Of a stretch of DNA of 64,000 nucleotides, positions 13,147-32,300 are shown one piece after another. Made by a program: the position numbers and the translations under genes. The stretch comes from Liolophura sinensis (lineage: Eukaryota; Mollusca; Polyplacophora; Chitonida; Chitonidae), in the NCBI RefSeq assembly GCF_032854445.1, contig NC_088301.1:54859187-54923186 (forward strand), written 5' to 3'. The notes beneath the pieces are model-generated. The model was not told the DNA's origin. It was given only the letters and a program-made list of their open reading frames with translations, and made no database searches. Numbering within the stretch: position 1 is the first letter of the stretch; each line of letters begins with the position of its first letter.

Positions 13147-13400
13147 CACAAGAAGACACATATTCTGTGTCTTCTTGTGGCAAAGCGAGTCAATGCCACC
13201 AAAGTGCTGCAGCCACTGAAGTATAATGGCGAAGGCACCAGACATGAAACCCCACCCAGTCAAATTATGATGACACCGGGCCAGCCAGTCATGTTTCCTT
13301 GCTCTAACCCCTCAGTGCTGAGCACCAAGCGAGGCAGCAGCGAGTACCATTTTTAAAGCCTGCGGTGTGACCCGACCCGAGTTTGATTCCGAATCTCTTT
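13147..13400 (-). mobile_element. SINE-like element with a terminal hairpin
   Basis: A compositionally distinct, GC-richer block including GCAAAGCGAGTCAATGCCAC, CTCAGTGCTGAGCACCAAGC and TGACCCGACCCGAGTTTGAT. I recall near-identical blocks recurring in mollusc DNA. Read on the minus strand, the end near 13400 has a weak B-box-like GGAATCAAACTC, as expected for a degraded tRNA-derived head. The other end carries a perfect 14-bp inverted repeat (13147-13160 and 13166-13179) with a 5-nt loop. Confidence 0.55.
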
Positions 13401-13709
13401 ATTCTTTGTAAACTATCTGCTGAAGGTACGGGTTTGCATGTTAATGTGTATTACACACATAAGGTTACCACTTTGAGAAATAAAACTTGAACGATCTGTA
13501 ATAGTTGTATCAAACCTGGTTAATATTTATAAGTAAAAGGTGATCCACTGCATGGCTTGCGTAAAAACACATATACGGGCATCTTCAACGTGAACATCAT
13601 ACACAGGTTTGGGTTAACAGCCCGGGCAGTTTTGAATTGGGTCACCCCGTTGCAATCAAAGCGCATCTGAGATAAATATATTTTATTATCGACAACTTAT
13701 ATAATAGAA
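13401..13709. other. Intergenic, no gene seen
   Basis: No coding frame or repeat recognised. Confidence 0.5.
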
Positions 13710-13800
13710 TGGTACACGATCTGAATACTTATTTCACTGATTCGCAAAGAACATAACTTACGTCTTTCCAACATAATTGAAAAGTGTTGGTGGTTTTAGT
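13710..13800. repeat. Dispersed repeat, copy 3 (partial)
   Basis: GGTACACGATCTGAATACTTATTTCACTGATTCGC... and the following AATTGAAAAGTGTTGGTGG match 8281-8365 of copy 1. Confidence 0.65.
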
Positions 13801-14252
13801 TAAATGTCGTTTTGGGAATTGACCTTGCGATTATTGACCTGAAACGTCCATCTTGGTTGATGGCTGGTATACGAATGTCTGTTTCGATGCATAAATTTAT
13901 ACGAGAGCTCAAATTCTCTTTTAAATTTTTTTTAATTTATTAAACTTTTAAATTAGGGTCAAGCATTTCATAAGTTATTTGTTATGGCCTAGTGATATGA
14001 CACATTTTTACAACACAGATAAAAATTTACCAAAAATACAGCTAATTTTAAGAAAAGCATGTATTAAACCCGTATGAAACGTTTTCTTTGCTCAAAATTA
14101 ATAACGAAGCGAAATCTAGATATTGGTAAAACACATTCCTGGGAATATTATTTCACAAAACCATGCAGAGCAAAGTTATCGGGAATTATTACACATCTTC
14201 ATCACTGAGCATAAAATATACGTCAGATTATCTTGATTTTACAGCCATTTTC

Positions 14253-14283
14253 AAAGGGCATATGTGTACAGCATATGCCCTTT
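14253..14283. repeat. Perfect 12-bp stem, 7-nt loop
   Basis: AAAGGGCATATG (14253-14264) and CATATGCCCTTT (14272-14283) enclose TGTACAG. No adjacent gene. Confidence 0.65.
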
Positions 14284-17200
14284 ACTTGTTATTATCAGCA
14301 TTTTAGTTTTCGATAACGCCCTTATGGGACAAAAAGCTGTCAAAAGCTGCATGGGACCTACGCTGGGCACTCCACAAATAAAACTACAGCTTTGGTTCAT
14401 TGACTTTAAGAGATTCATTTCAAAGCTATTCACGGGGATCTCACTCCCGAGCATGTCAAAAAGAACAAATGGAGCATTTTAAGCGAAGTTTGTCGAATAC
14501 AGCTTACAATAGGCCTACAACAGCAACGACAACAACTTTATCTAAATCTATAAGGGAAAGCTGTTTTCAGTGTATATGCGATAAAGCTATTAATATATGG
14601 CACCCAGACATTTACCATCATATTAATCTTTATGTTGTAATCCATTCATTCGGTCTGTGAACACAAAACTAGTTAGACATGGCCATGGCTAACGACAATA
14701 TTTATGAACTTATAAACCACATACAGGGTTTGGAGACTATCATGTAAGTTACCATGTGTGGTGGGAGAACAGATAGGGGAGTTAGGGTAATTAATGACTA
14801 ATTTGACTCCTGTAGCCGTGTTGGCTGGCATGTTCAATTTAAAGGCCACACCTGTGGTCTCCATGTGAGTAATTCTGAATGTGTAGCGCAGGTTCAGACG
14901 ATTGTACATTGATAGTGGTAACGGGCGACTGTCGATCCGATGTTTGCAGCGTATAAAAGTGTGATTAATTTACTGTAGTAGTAGGATTGTTGCCTTATTC
15001 AATCAGCGATCCGGCCGAGTAGCACAATGTTCGCGACTGTAATTCTCTAGCCATAAACCTCTAATCCGCTGTTCGAAGAAAGGTGAACGACAACAAATTT
15101 CTTCTGTACAAAAAAAGTTAGTGGTCATAAATTGAAAGGAAATGAGCCAGCTTTAGAGGACGACTGATACAGGCGGCACGCATATATGGATGACCCCGCC
15201 CCCACCATACACCATGCTTGGGGATAACCGAGTAAATACAAAAGAGATCATCCACGTTTCTCGAAATTCATAGGCCGCCAGTATACTCACCAATTTTTGA
15301 TTTTAAGGCATGATACGGAGCACAAGATTATATTCATCGATGCATCTGACTGTCCGCGAACCGATAATGATCGGCGAAGCGATTAGTCCGATTCCATGAT
15401 ACATATCCTTGGTACTAAAGATGAATACTACTACGGACTCAGTAAATGGTTACACTGCCAAAATGAACAAGACTGGATACTATTTTCTGTATTTTCTACC
15501 AAATGAAATATGTAGAAATTTGATCGTTTGTGTACCACAAAAACTTTTCCCCGTGTTATAAATAATTATATTTAATAATGTTACCACGTCCAAATCCGAT
15601 TCCTACATTTTTCTTCTGGATCTGTTGGACGCTTTCAAAGACACCCATATTAACTGATTTAATATTAAGCACATTGCTAAGAGTAGCTAAATTAATATAC
15701 GATTTGAGGATTTAAAGTGAAAAATAGTTCAGCCCAATTTCCGTTAGTGGTGCATTAAACAGTCATCTTTCGCAAATAATTACCGATATTTCATTCTAAA
15801 CACACAAAAACACAACAAAACAGCAATCAATGGCAGAATTAGGCCCTAAGCCAGATTTCATATAGCTTGGTCTCCAAATAGACATTTAAAGGTGATGTTT
15901 TATATCTTACACTGATTGAGAATGGATTGGATTACAACCTCACTTTCGGGGTCTCCTCAGTTTGATACGAAGCGATATTACATTGCAAGACCTATATCTG
16001 ACCTTTTATAGCATCGTATAATTTCTTGTTAAGTGCGCACAGGGCTTAGTAAAACTATGTTTAAGGGCATAAAAGGCAAAATACTAAGCTGCTAGGATTG
16101 CCTGCAGTAATTAATCAGTTACCAGTGGCATTTAGTTACAATGTGTGCCCGCTGTATACATGTGGCCATCCAACTAAGCTGATAATTCATGCATGGCTTT
16201 ACACTTTACAATGTGCAAACGACGGAAGCATCTATTTCGACGTGGTGTCCCATTTTGATTCTCACCAATAGAAATTAACGATCCCCTTGCCTCTGGTCTA
16301 CTGAGAACATTTAATTCTCCTCGGGCCAATTGAACACGTGAGGCGGACACAAACATGTCAGGAGAGGTAAAGGAAATCAATTGCTTTCCTACGAATGCCC
16401 AGCAAAAACTCTTGGGTGATGTTAAAGGACTTGTGATCAATGCTATAAGGTGCCCCTTGATACCAGTGGAACCTCATCACTTTTGGTTGATTGATATTAT
16501 GGGTGTTTGGTTACCACTGCAACCAAGAAATTTCACTGTGATCGGAAAGAACTGAATTTAATGACAAAACCAGCAAAGTGAACAATAAACAACATCTATT
16601 TTCTCTCATATTTTGTTACATTATGTTAGGCATTATTTAGTTCGGCCGACATTTTTTATGTCGAGAATCACAGAAACTTTCGGGTAAAACGTTGAATAAT
16701 CACCGCGATATATGAAAAACACTCTATCCATGCCTCAATGGTTTACTACTCTATATAATTGAGCTAAAATCATCCCTTGTTTGATTATATAGCGTCCTGA
16801 GGAGAAATTGTGGCCAATCAACAGTATATTCTGTAAATTCTGCACAGCATATGTGACACATTTCTGCCCACACTCTATCCCCTCACATTCCCCAACCCAA
16901 CAAATACTGTCCTCTGTAGGCTATGATGCAGGCAATTTCCTGTGCAAGGTAGCAGGTCATCATGGTGAACATAAATTAAGTGTCCCACGTGGGTAAGATG
17001 TAACTCTTGGGGCATTACATCCCAGCGACTGTTCTCGATAGTTACTGGTTCATTCGGCAAATTGATGGCTGATTAGAACCCATTATGTCAAAAGATGCGA
17101 CGGGGCCGTTGAAGACCTAAACCCGATGTAAAACAAGTAAAATTGTAAGGCCAAATTAGAAAATAGTGTGGGTCTGCATTGTAAATATACACGTTATAAA

Positions 17201-19184
17201 TCGGTTTCATGATAAGAACATATGCGGTTACAGTGTTTTAATCGCTGAGACAATTTCGTTAATTAGCAAATGTGGCACTGGATGTTAGAACTACTATACC
17301 TTAGACTTGAGAAGAGACAATACCTGCAGAATGTGCCTGAACGTTTTGAATGGCGTTAAATCACGAAGTTACACTGTTTGTATCAGGTTAAGAGTCATTA
17401 AAACAACCTAAATAACATAAAAACGAAACGCTGTCCTTCTTGTCCTTCCAGTTGCCCTTTGATAACAATTGTTCATATGTCCAACGTGGCGATATAATTC
17501 AATACGATGAATATACATCCCCAAACCCCGAGTTAAGTGGAATTAGACACAATCAGGAAGCAGAGTGCTTGAGATTCTGGACGCTCTTTTCCATATTTAC
17601 TAACAAGAGAATTTATACTCATTGTAAAACTTAAGAAACTTAGAGTGAAGGCGTTTGATGGAATAACCTTGACACAGAAGTATTTGCGCTAATAACTTGT
17701 GACGTTGATTGAAATCGTCACACAGGATCTAACAAATGCTACAAGGCGAGATATGTACACGCCATCTGAAGCACCCTTCGGCACATTGCTGCCCAAGTAG
17801 AATAATTTACTCTGTCAAAATTGAAACTATCCTGGAGAGTCTGTGTTTTCCTTTAAATCAAGCGAAGGTGGATATATATATATATATATCTTTACAGCCT
17901 TTGCTATACATAGAATTAATATAGACTGTTGTGGTATATCGGTGTTACGGGAAGGTACGGATACACGCTTCTGTTTGAGGAAAGCACTGATGTTTTTAAA
18001 TAGTTCCCTCAGAGTATTGGTCATTCTAGAATACGTTCATGTTGCGGCAGTTGTTGAAGTGATATTGAATTCTTGTACAACAACCTGATAGTAATAATCC
18101 TTGCAGACAAATATTATATTCGTAGGAGCTTTGTCGCAAGAACAAATGACGTGTTTTCTCTGAAGTTAATCAAGTACATGAGAATTATTATTAATATGGT
18201 GGATTGCATACACAACAGTAAAGCATAAAAAGTGCAGTGTATATACAATGTATAAAAACTGCTTTTTCTTATGGTTTCTAGCTTTTGCAGGCAATGAGGT
18301 CATATATTAACAAGGCGGTGCACAACTGTAATCTGCACGAAAATCTAGCGTAACATTAATTTCAAATGTGGTTAATTGCTCCTAATTGTTCGCCTTTTTT
18401 CGAACATTAATAAGAAATAAAACGGGGAAAAAACATTTATTTTGAGACTTAAATAATCATGCCGTATATGTATGGTCCTTATTTGTACATTTATTGTCCT
18501 TTGATTTTTTATACTAATTCCCACCATGCATCGTGTCCATGATCTCCCTTTTAAGACCACTACCATATATGTTTTATATAACACTACGTGTCCATCCAAA
18601 CCCCAAATCATACCCAAACACTGAGAGTAGAACAGAATGGTTGAAAACATTCATAGGAATGCATTAAACAAGTGTTTATGGCGTCATGGATGAGGTAGAA
18701 ACTGCCCTATAGGGCAAAGCGCATGAGTTATTTAACACTTCCATTCATACAACACGCGCACCTGCTGCATCAACAGATCCCCAGAGGCACAAGCAACACG
18801 GGCATATCATAGAGTAAGAATCTCAGATAACAAGAAAAGTCCCTTTGTGTTTGTAGTCCATTGATTCACATTGTCGGAATCCTGTGGGTGTGTAAAAATA
18901 ATTGGATATGAAGTGTGTAAGAGATATAGCCACAAATTAGGCCGGAATTAAACATAGGTTTGGAATTATTTAACTTAACTTTTATTCGTATGTATGTAGA
19001 AGTTAAAAGGGAAAGCTGCAATCATGGAATCTAATTCACTATACACGCATTTACGAATACCATGCACTGCGCAAAATGCAGGTGAAATACACAGTTCGGT
19101 GATACAACATACGAATAAGTATGCATAGAGACGATTGTGGTTTATTTTTGTGGACGCTATTTCATTTTGTATTGACGTATAACC

Positions 19185-19310
19185 GGTAACATCTCGCATA
19201 CGTCGGCATATATATGGTAACATCTTGTATACGCCGGCATATATTGTAACATCGACAATAAATTGAATCAGCATCCATATGTATATGGTAACATCTTGCA
19301 TCTATGGGTC
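19185..19310. repeat. Small tandem repeat, about 31 bp, 3-4 copies
   Basis: Units begin GGTAACATCT at 19185, 19216 and 19288, with a partial GTAACATCG at 19247. The unit continues with a CATACGTCGGCATATAT-like stretch. Confidence 0.65.
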
Positions 19311-19925
19311 GTCATATATATGTCATGTATATACTGTTTACAAGTCAGTTAATTTCAAAAGTCGACTTAATTTTCGTCTTACTTCACATTGCAGAATGTA
19401 TATTTTCATTATTGTAAGGCCACTAATAATTAACATTTAAGCCGAACGAGATTACGTTTTCTTCATCTAGCCTTAGGGCTAAGTAATAGGCAACTGAAGT
19501 CAGTGTTAAGTTCAGTGTGTTGTACATGGACGGAATCGTCGAATCATCTAAGCATGAGCAAGGGTTTTTGTGCCTATTACTGACCACCGCTGTCACAGAA
19601 CCGTTTCTCTAGGCTGGGTAATCCGACACGGCTATCCCTAAGGGCTTTCCGCGAGAGAGTGGTACAAAACTGTAGAGCTGCCTGTCAGTCGATTAAGCGG
19701 GCATGTCAATGGTATTGTCCACTGAAAAGCCCCAGGAGACGGCCGATTCTCTGGGCTTACCTCTAAAATACACGATTAACAGTGCGTAGGCTTACCTACC
19801 CCCTGGCCGTTTACCAAGAAAGACTTGCGACACTGGACTGTTGCTTTCATATACATGTACCTTAATATACAAATATGAGATCAACTCAAATTTTGTCGAT
19901 CAAGACGTATATGATTACTCTTATC

Positions 19926-20125
19926 NNNNNNNNNNNNNNNNNNNNNNNNNNNNNNNNNNNNNNNNNNNNNNNNNNNNNNNNNNNNNNNNNNNNNNNNNNN
20001 NNNNNNNNNNNNNNNNNNNNNNNNNNNNNNNNNNNNNNNNNNNNNNNNNNNNNNNNNNNNNNNNNNNNNNNNNNNNNNNNNNNNNNNNNNNNNNNNNNNN
20101 NNNNNNNNNNNNNNNNNNNNNNNNN
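19926..20125. other. Assembly gap, 200 N
   Basis: Exactly 200 undefined bases. The round number suggests a placeholder, so the true distance across it is unknown. Confidence 0.98.
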
Positions 20126-20552
20126 TTATAACGTTTTCGATATGACAAACTATATAGAAAGATTTATAGATGAAAAAATCTGAAAGCTCGGATACCTTGT
20201 TGTTAAAGATTCAAACGGCTGTGTCGAGCAACACTATAAAGGAATAAGCCAACGATGGTACATAAATGCTGAAACGACAAATCTGTGTAAGGATATAGCT
20301 GTTTGCGTAATATCTCCATTTTATTTAATTTGGAATAGCGTCATTCCACCTGTTCTAAAAAAAGTTTTGCTAAGTCTTGATATATCTTTTTATCCACGAA
20401 ATACGCAAATTAACTGGATAGTTGCAAGTACAGCCCTTTTTTCATAATGTTTTTTTATGTACCGTCTGGAGATATTGCCATGTCATAATCACTAATCCTA
20501 ACTCTAATGCCTCAACATCTAACGCCGCAATGAGCATTCTTGTTCAACAAGA
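20126..20552. other. Intergenic, no gene seen
   Basis: AT-rich sequence between the gap and the 26-bp array. Nothing recognised. Confidence 0.5.
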
Positions 20553-21008
20553 AGCGATATTAATGCTAACTGCCAATCAGCAATATTAATGCTAGGTACC
20601 AACCAGCAATATTAATGCTAGTTACCAACCATCAATATTAATGCTAGCTACAAACCAGCAATATTAATGCTAGCCACCAACCAGCAATATTAGTGTTAGC
20701 TGCCAACAGGTAATATGAATGCTACCTGCCAACAGGCAATATTATTTCTAGTTGCCAACCAGCAATATTAATGCTAGCTGCCAACCAACAATATTAATGC
20801 TTGCTAACAATGAACAATATTAATGCTAGCTACCAACCAACAATATTAATGCTAGCTGCCAACAGGTAATATGAATGCTACCTGCCAACCATCAATATTA
20901 ATGCTAGCTACCAACCAGCAAATATTAATCCTAACTGCCAACAGGCAATATTAATGCTAGCTGCCAACCATCAGTATTAATGCTAGCTACCAACCAACAA
21001 TATTAATA
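20553..21008. repeat. 26-bp minisatellite, about 17 copies
   Basis: Unit of type CAATATTAATGCTAG-CTACCAACCAG. Copies vary between CTACC and CTGCC and between AACCAGC, AACCATC and AACAGGC. Confidence 0.9.
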
Positions 21009-26395
<5,387 letters not shown>

Positions 26396-29392
26396 CGTGG
26401 GTATTCTACAAGTATTGACATCGGTCTATGGATAACCTACGTTAGTGACATATTGTGTGTAAGATACTTATACTGACAAGCGATTAACCTGCATGTACTG
26501 ACATATTGTCAGTAACTTACATGCAATGACTCATTGTGGGTATCCTACATTTGGTGCCATCAGAGTGTGGGTAACCTACATATAGTCACATCAGAATGAA
26601 GGGTAATCTACACGTAATGACATCAGAATGAAGGGTAATCTACATGTAATGACATCAGAATGAGGGGTAAGCTACATGTAATGACATCAGAATGAGGGGT
26701 AAGCTACATATAGTGACATCAGAATGAGGGGTAACCTACATGTAGTGACTTCAGAATGAGGGATAACCTACATGTAGTGACATCAGAATGAGGGGTAACC
26801 TACATATAGTGACATCAGAATGAGGGGTAACCTACATGTAATGACATCAGAATGAGGGGTAATCTACATGTAATGACATCAGAATGAGGGATAACCTACA
26901 TGTAATGACATCAGAATGAGGGGTAATCTACATGTAATGACTTCAGAATGAGGGGTAATCTACATGTAGTGACATCAGAATGAGGGGTAATCTACATGTA
27001 ATGACATCAGAATGAGGGGTAACCTACATATAGTGACATCAGAATGAGGGGTAATCTACATGTAATGACATCAGAATGAGGGATAATCTACATGTAATGA
27101 CATCAGAATGAGGGGTAATCTACATTTATTGACATTAGAATGAGGGATAACCTACATGTAATGACATCAGAATGAGGGGTAATCTACATGTAATGACTTC
27201 AGAATGAGGGATAACCTACATATAGTGACATCAGAATGAGGGGTAACCTACATATAGTGACATCAGAATGAGGGGTAACCTACATGTAATGACATCAGAA
27301 TGAGGGGTAATCTACATGTAATGACATCAGAATGAGGGGTAATCTACATGTAATGACATCAGAATGAGGGATAACCTACATGTAATGACATCAGAATGAG
27401 GGGTAATCTACATGTAATGACATCAGAATGAGGGGTAATCTACATTTATTGACATCAGAATGAGGGATAACCTACATATAGTGACATCAGAATGAGGGGT
27501 AATCTACATGTAATGACATCAGAATGAGGGGTAATCTACATGTAATGACATCAGAATGAGGGGTAATCTACATGTAATGACTTCAGAATGAGGGATAACC
27601 TACATGTAATGACATCAGAATGAGGGGTAATCTACATGTAATGACTTCAGAATGAGGGGTAACCTACATATAGTGACATCAGAATGAGGGGTAACCTACA
27701 TGTAATGACATCAGAATGAGGGATAACCTACATGTAATGACATCAGAATGAGGGGTAAGCTACATATAGTGACATCAGAATGAGGGGTAACCTACATATA
27801 GTGACTTCAGAATGAGGGATAACCTACATGTAGTGACATCAGAATGAGGGGTAACCTACATGTAATGACATCAGAATGAGGGGTAATCTACATGTAATGA
27901 CATCAGAATGAGGGGTAATCTACATGTAATGACATCAGAATGAGGGGTAAGCTACATATAGTGACATCAGAATGAGGGGTAATCTACATGTAATGACATC
28001 AGAATGAGGGGTAACCTACATATAGTGACATCAGAATGAGGGGTAATCTACATATAGTGACATCAGAATGAGGGGTAACCTACATGTAATGACTTCAGAA
28101 TGAGGGATAACCTACATATAGTGACATCAGATTGAGGGGTAACCTACATGTAATGACTTCAGAATGAGGGATAACCTACATATAGTGACATCAGAATGAG
28201 GGGTAACCTACATATAGTGACATCAAAATGAGAGGTAACCTACATGTAATGACATCAAAATGAGGGGTAATCTACATGTAATGACATCAGAATGAGGGGT
28301 AATCTACATATAGTGACATCAAAATGAGGGATAACCTACATATAGTGACATCAAAATGAGGTGTAACCTACATGTAATGACTTCAGAATGAGGGATAACC
28401 TACATATAGTGACATCAGAATGAGGGGTAACCTACATGTAATGACATCAGAATGAGGGGTAACCTACATGTAATGACATCAGAATGAGGGGTAATCTACA
28501 TGTAATGATTTCAGAATGAGGCATAACCTACATATAGTGACATCAGAATGAGGGGTAACCTACATGTAATGACATCAGAATGAGGGGTAACCTACATGTA
28601 ATGACATCAGAATGAGGGGTAATCTACATGTAATGACATCAGAATGAGGGATAACCTACATATAGTGACATCAGAATGAGGGGTAATCTACATGTAATGA
28701 CATCAGAATGAGGGATAATCTACATGTAATGACATCAGAATGAGGGGTAACCTACATGTAATGACATCAGAATGAGGGATAACCTACATATAGTGACATC
28801 AGAATGAGGGGTAATCTACATGTAATGACATCAGAATGAGGGGTAATCTACATGTAATGACATCAGAATGAGGGGTAATCTACATGTAATGACTTCAGAA
28901 TGAGGGATAACCTACATATAGTGACATCAGAATGAGGGGTAACCTACATGTAATGACATCAGAATGAGGGATAACCTACATGTAATGACATGAGAATGAG
29001 GGGTAATCTACATGTAATGACTTCAGAATGAGGGGTAACCTACATATAGTGACATCAGAATGAGGGGTAATCTACATGTAATGACATCAGAATGAGGGAT
29101 AATCTACATGTAATGACATCAGAATGAGGGGTAATCTACATTTATTGACATTAGAATGAGGGATAACCTACATGTAATGACATCAGAATGAGGGGTAATC
29201 TACATGTAATGACATCAAAATGTGGGATAACCTACATGTAATGACATCAGAATATGGGGTAACCTACATGTAATGACAAGGGGTAATCTACATGTAGTGA
29301 CATCAGAATGGTGGTGAGGGGTAACCTACATGTAATGACATCAGAGTGTTGTTGGGGGATAACCTACCTGTGATGACTACTATCAGTATACT
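26396..29392. repeat. Large 32-bp satellite array, about 90 copies
   Basis: Unit of type CATCAGAATGAGGGG-TAATCTACATGTAATGA. Core about 26585-29254, with more diverged copies at both edges (26396-26584 and 29255-29392). Common variants are GGGG/GGGA, AATCTA/AACCTA, TGTAATGA/TATAGTGA and CATCAG/CTTCAG. Rare variants recur at multiples of 32 bp, showing higher-order duplication. No open reading frame of note. Confidence 0.97.
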
Positions 29393-32300
29393 CTGGGAAT
29401 CTACTAGTACCATACTACTGTGGAAAACCAAAAGGTGTTGACAAATACTGATATTGTCCATGGAATCTACGAGTACCAATATACTATGGAGAACCCAAAT
29501 ATACAAATGATTTTGGTTATTTATTTGTAAAAACATTACTGTTAATCGCTTTATTCTAAAGGTAGTATGAAGGAGGTTATAGTTGCAAGGTTCTAGTGGA
29601 TAACTGGATCTAAACGGTGCCCTGTTAAGCCTACGTACATGTTCAGTGGCCTTTGTGATTTACTAGCTGTAGAACAAGTGAACCGTCTTCATCGTTTCTC
29701 TTGCAATTTGTCTGTCTTTCGTCTTTCACCTGACGCTACAGTTTAAGGTTCTTGACAAACGTCCTACTCGCAGGTCATCTTTGTTTTGGAACTAGCTTAA
29801 CACAGTCACAGACTCAAGCTCATAATCAGCCTAATGAATCGTCTTTCGTTATCCCAATCAGTTTTTTGCTCTTCTATGAATAATGCAATCAATATGTTCT
29901 GTTTTCCAGCCACATCTCATTCTGCACGATTGCCTAGGGGAATATGTCCAGCGGGTTTATTTGCGCTAAACACTGTAGGCCTACATTATGTCAGTACGGC
30001 TTTCCTAGGATTCCAAATATTCTTCTGAAGAAAAGGCAGAAAAAGTACGAAAATTAAATTATTTTTACGTATACGATGAGTCTCATACAAAAAACACTGA
30101 GACAGGTCGAACGATCAGAGGAAAACTGTACCTTTTAAAAGGAAGTGTATTGACATAGCATGGTGATGATAAGAACCCGTGGCTTTAATAACATCGGGGG
30201 TGGACTGTGGAGCATTCAAAAGCAATAAGTCACGGCGGTAGGTAAATTGTTCCAACTGAGATTTCTTCCGAGTCACGGTGGACGTACTTAGTACTGCATC
30301 CCAGTTCTTTCCTCAAATATATGAGGTGACAAAAACGCAATGATGCGTGGCAACATAAGTAACATTTCGATCTGGAAACCGACATCGTTTCATTTCGGCT
30401 TTTAGCGAATTTGTTTTAATCGTTACTTTTTAGACTTCCATTGATATTAATGACCAAGAATGATGTCCAGATAATGACTGATGATTACTGTAGAAATATC
30501 GTATGGGCCGTCAAAGTATACTGATCGATATATGGTATAACAGCCCGATTTGATCAAATGTAAAAATGTGATCTTTCTTAAATCTTAGCAATCAAACATA
30601 CCATGTTTATCCAGGTGGTTAACCACCATTCAGAGATTACATGGAAAACACTCTTGAGTCCCAAACGTTACTGTGGGCATTCACTTTGTTGCTTTTTTAT
30701 CAGCTACTCAAAAGTGACCATATAATTGGTTTTTCTTAAATTGTCTCAAGAACTTTTAAACTTATCCTATTCGCCGAATCAGTGCTCGCCAGGAAATTAC
30801 AAATCACATATTTTTGCATTTGATCTTGAAGCCCCTGGTCATTCTTTCGATATATTAAGTGAGGTCTTTTCTTCGTTCGCCACATAGCATTGCAGTTCAG
30901 CAGGAAGGAGAGTATGGCGCCTACGGCTAGTGTCGGGGAAATGTCAACGGAAACCTCAAATTACTAGAAATCTCCAGCAAATAATTAGCTTTTAATAAAC
31001 CAGAATTAGACGCAATAACACATGGCATATGGGCACTGTTTTCTTAATTAACATCATCAAAGGATGTCAACAACGATGTTCTGCGCACGCGTGGGTAGAG
31101 GCGGCGAAAACTGGTCAGAAAAGGAGATCTGTCCAATTTCCCTAGAAGAACTACATGGGGTGAAGACCTGTGTTTAAAAGCCGCAATTCCATGCCCATCC
31201 TCGTCGACAAAACCTTGCGTGTAGAGGATACATAACGTTAATGTATTGTTAATGAAAAGTCCGAACTCTCGTCGAGGGCCGTGTTATAAATTCCTTACTT
31301 GATTATGAGAAATGAGGCGCACGACTACCAACTCTCAGCCGGTTTAAGCACCCAGTGAGAGATCCTCCTGGCATTCCTACTCAGCTGCATTGTCGCCATT
31401 TCATTCTGCCGTATAATTGGCTTGATATATGCTGGAATGAAAATTACACCAGAAAATCAAATTCCTTTAGAACTGTACACGACACTCAAATCTTCTCACG
31501 CAATCAACCGTATTTTCGTGGCATCTAAAATTATCATAAATATGTGTGTAACTCACACAAATGACGCTCGATCTACAGTCGGGGGAGTGAAACTGGTAAC
31601 TTTTTGTGGCTTGTTTTTCTCTTATTAACGTACACATTGCCCTAGGATTTTTCCTTAATGATTACTGTTTGATTTCTTCCCCTCTGCAATTTTCCCATTG
31701 ATTGTTCTTGTAATACTACGGGTATTTCCTTCCCAGAATCACCTCCCCCAACAACTACGCGGATTAAATTGATACATTTGTATATTTTTCGGACATGAAA
31801 GGGTTCATCTGGGGACAAATGGCCAATAATTTTTAAAGTTCCATTTCCATCTCTGAGAAATGCAGTTACCAATAGACAGACGTCTACCAAGAACTTACTG
31901 ATAAATTTATTTAACTTTTACTTGTTTATATTATTAGTTACTATTTACGTGGAAGCAAATATCACAGCATATGAGATCACATATAACCAGCAAGAAACCA
32001 GTTAGTAAATACACTTTATGCATGACGCAAAGCTACATTCGATTTATCCGGAACTGGAAATTAGAACAACCGAACTTATTTACCAAAGATAATGGCTTTC
32101 AGCACCATAACCCCCTGTATGGTAAGCGCTATACCAAGATTTGTCACCTATTAATTGGTAGTATGTTTTAAAACTATACAGTGCCGATACCATTTGGTGT
32201 AAAACTATTTTACAGTGGGAATGATTTTTTTAACCTGTGGGCAGAATTTCTGGAAGAAAATGTGATTTTTGTCAATATTTTATCAAGCGTTATATAGCAT

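Larger units (their letters stand above)
13801..19925. other. Intergenic, no gene seen
   Basis: Short frames only. Contains a 12-bp hairpin (14253-14283), a possible tRNA-like relic (15013-15080), a short AT run (17871-17890) and a small 31-bp tandem repeat (19185-19310). A 66-codon frame from ATG 16355 and a 92-codon minus frame (18372-18650) have no recognisable features. Confidence 0.5.

Noticed and set aside
19841-20183. Open frames across the N gap
   Set aside because: Made mostly of undefined residues over the 200-N gap.
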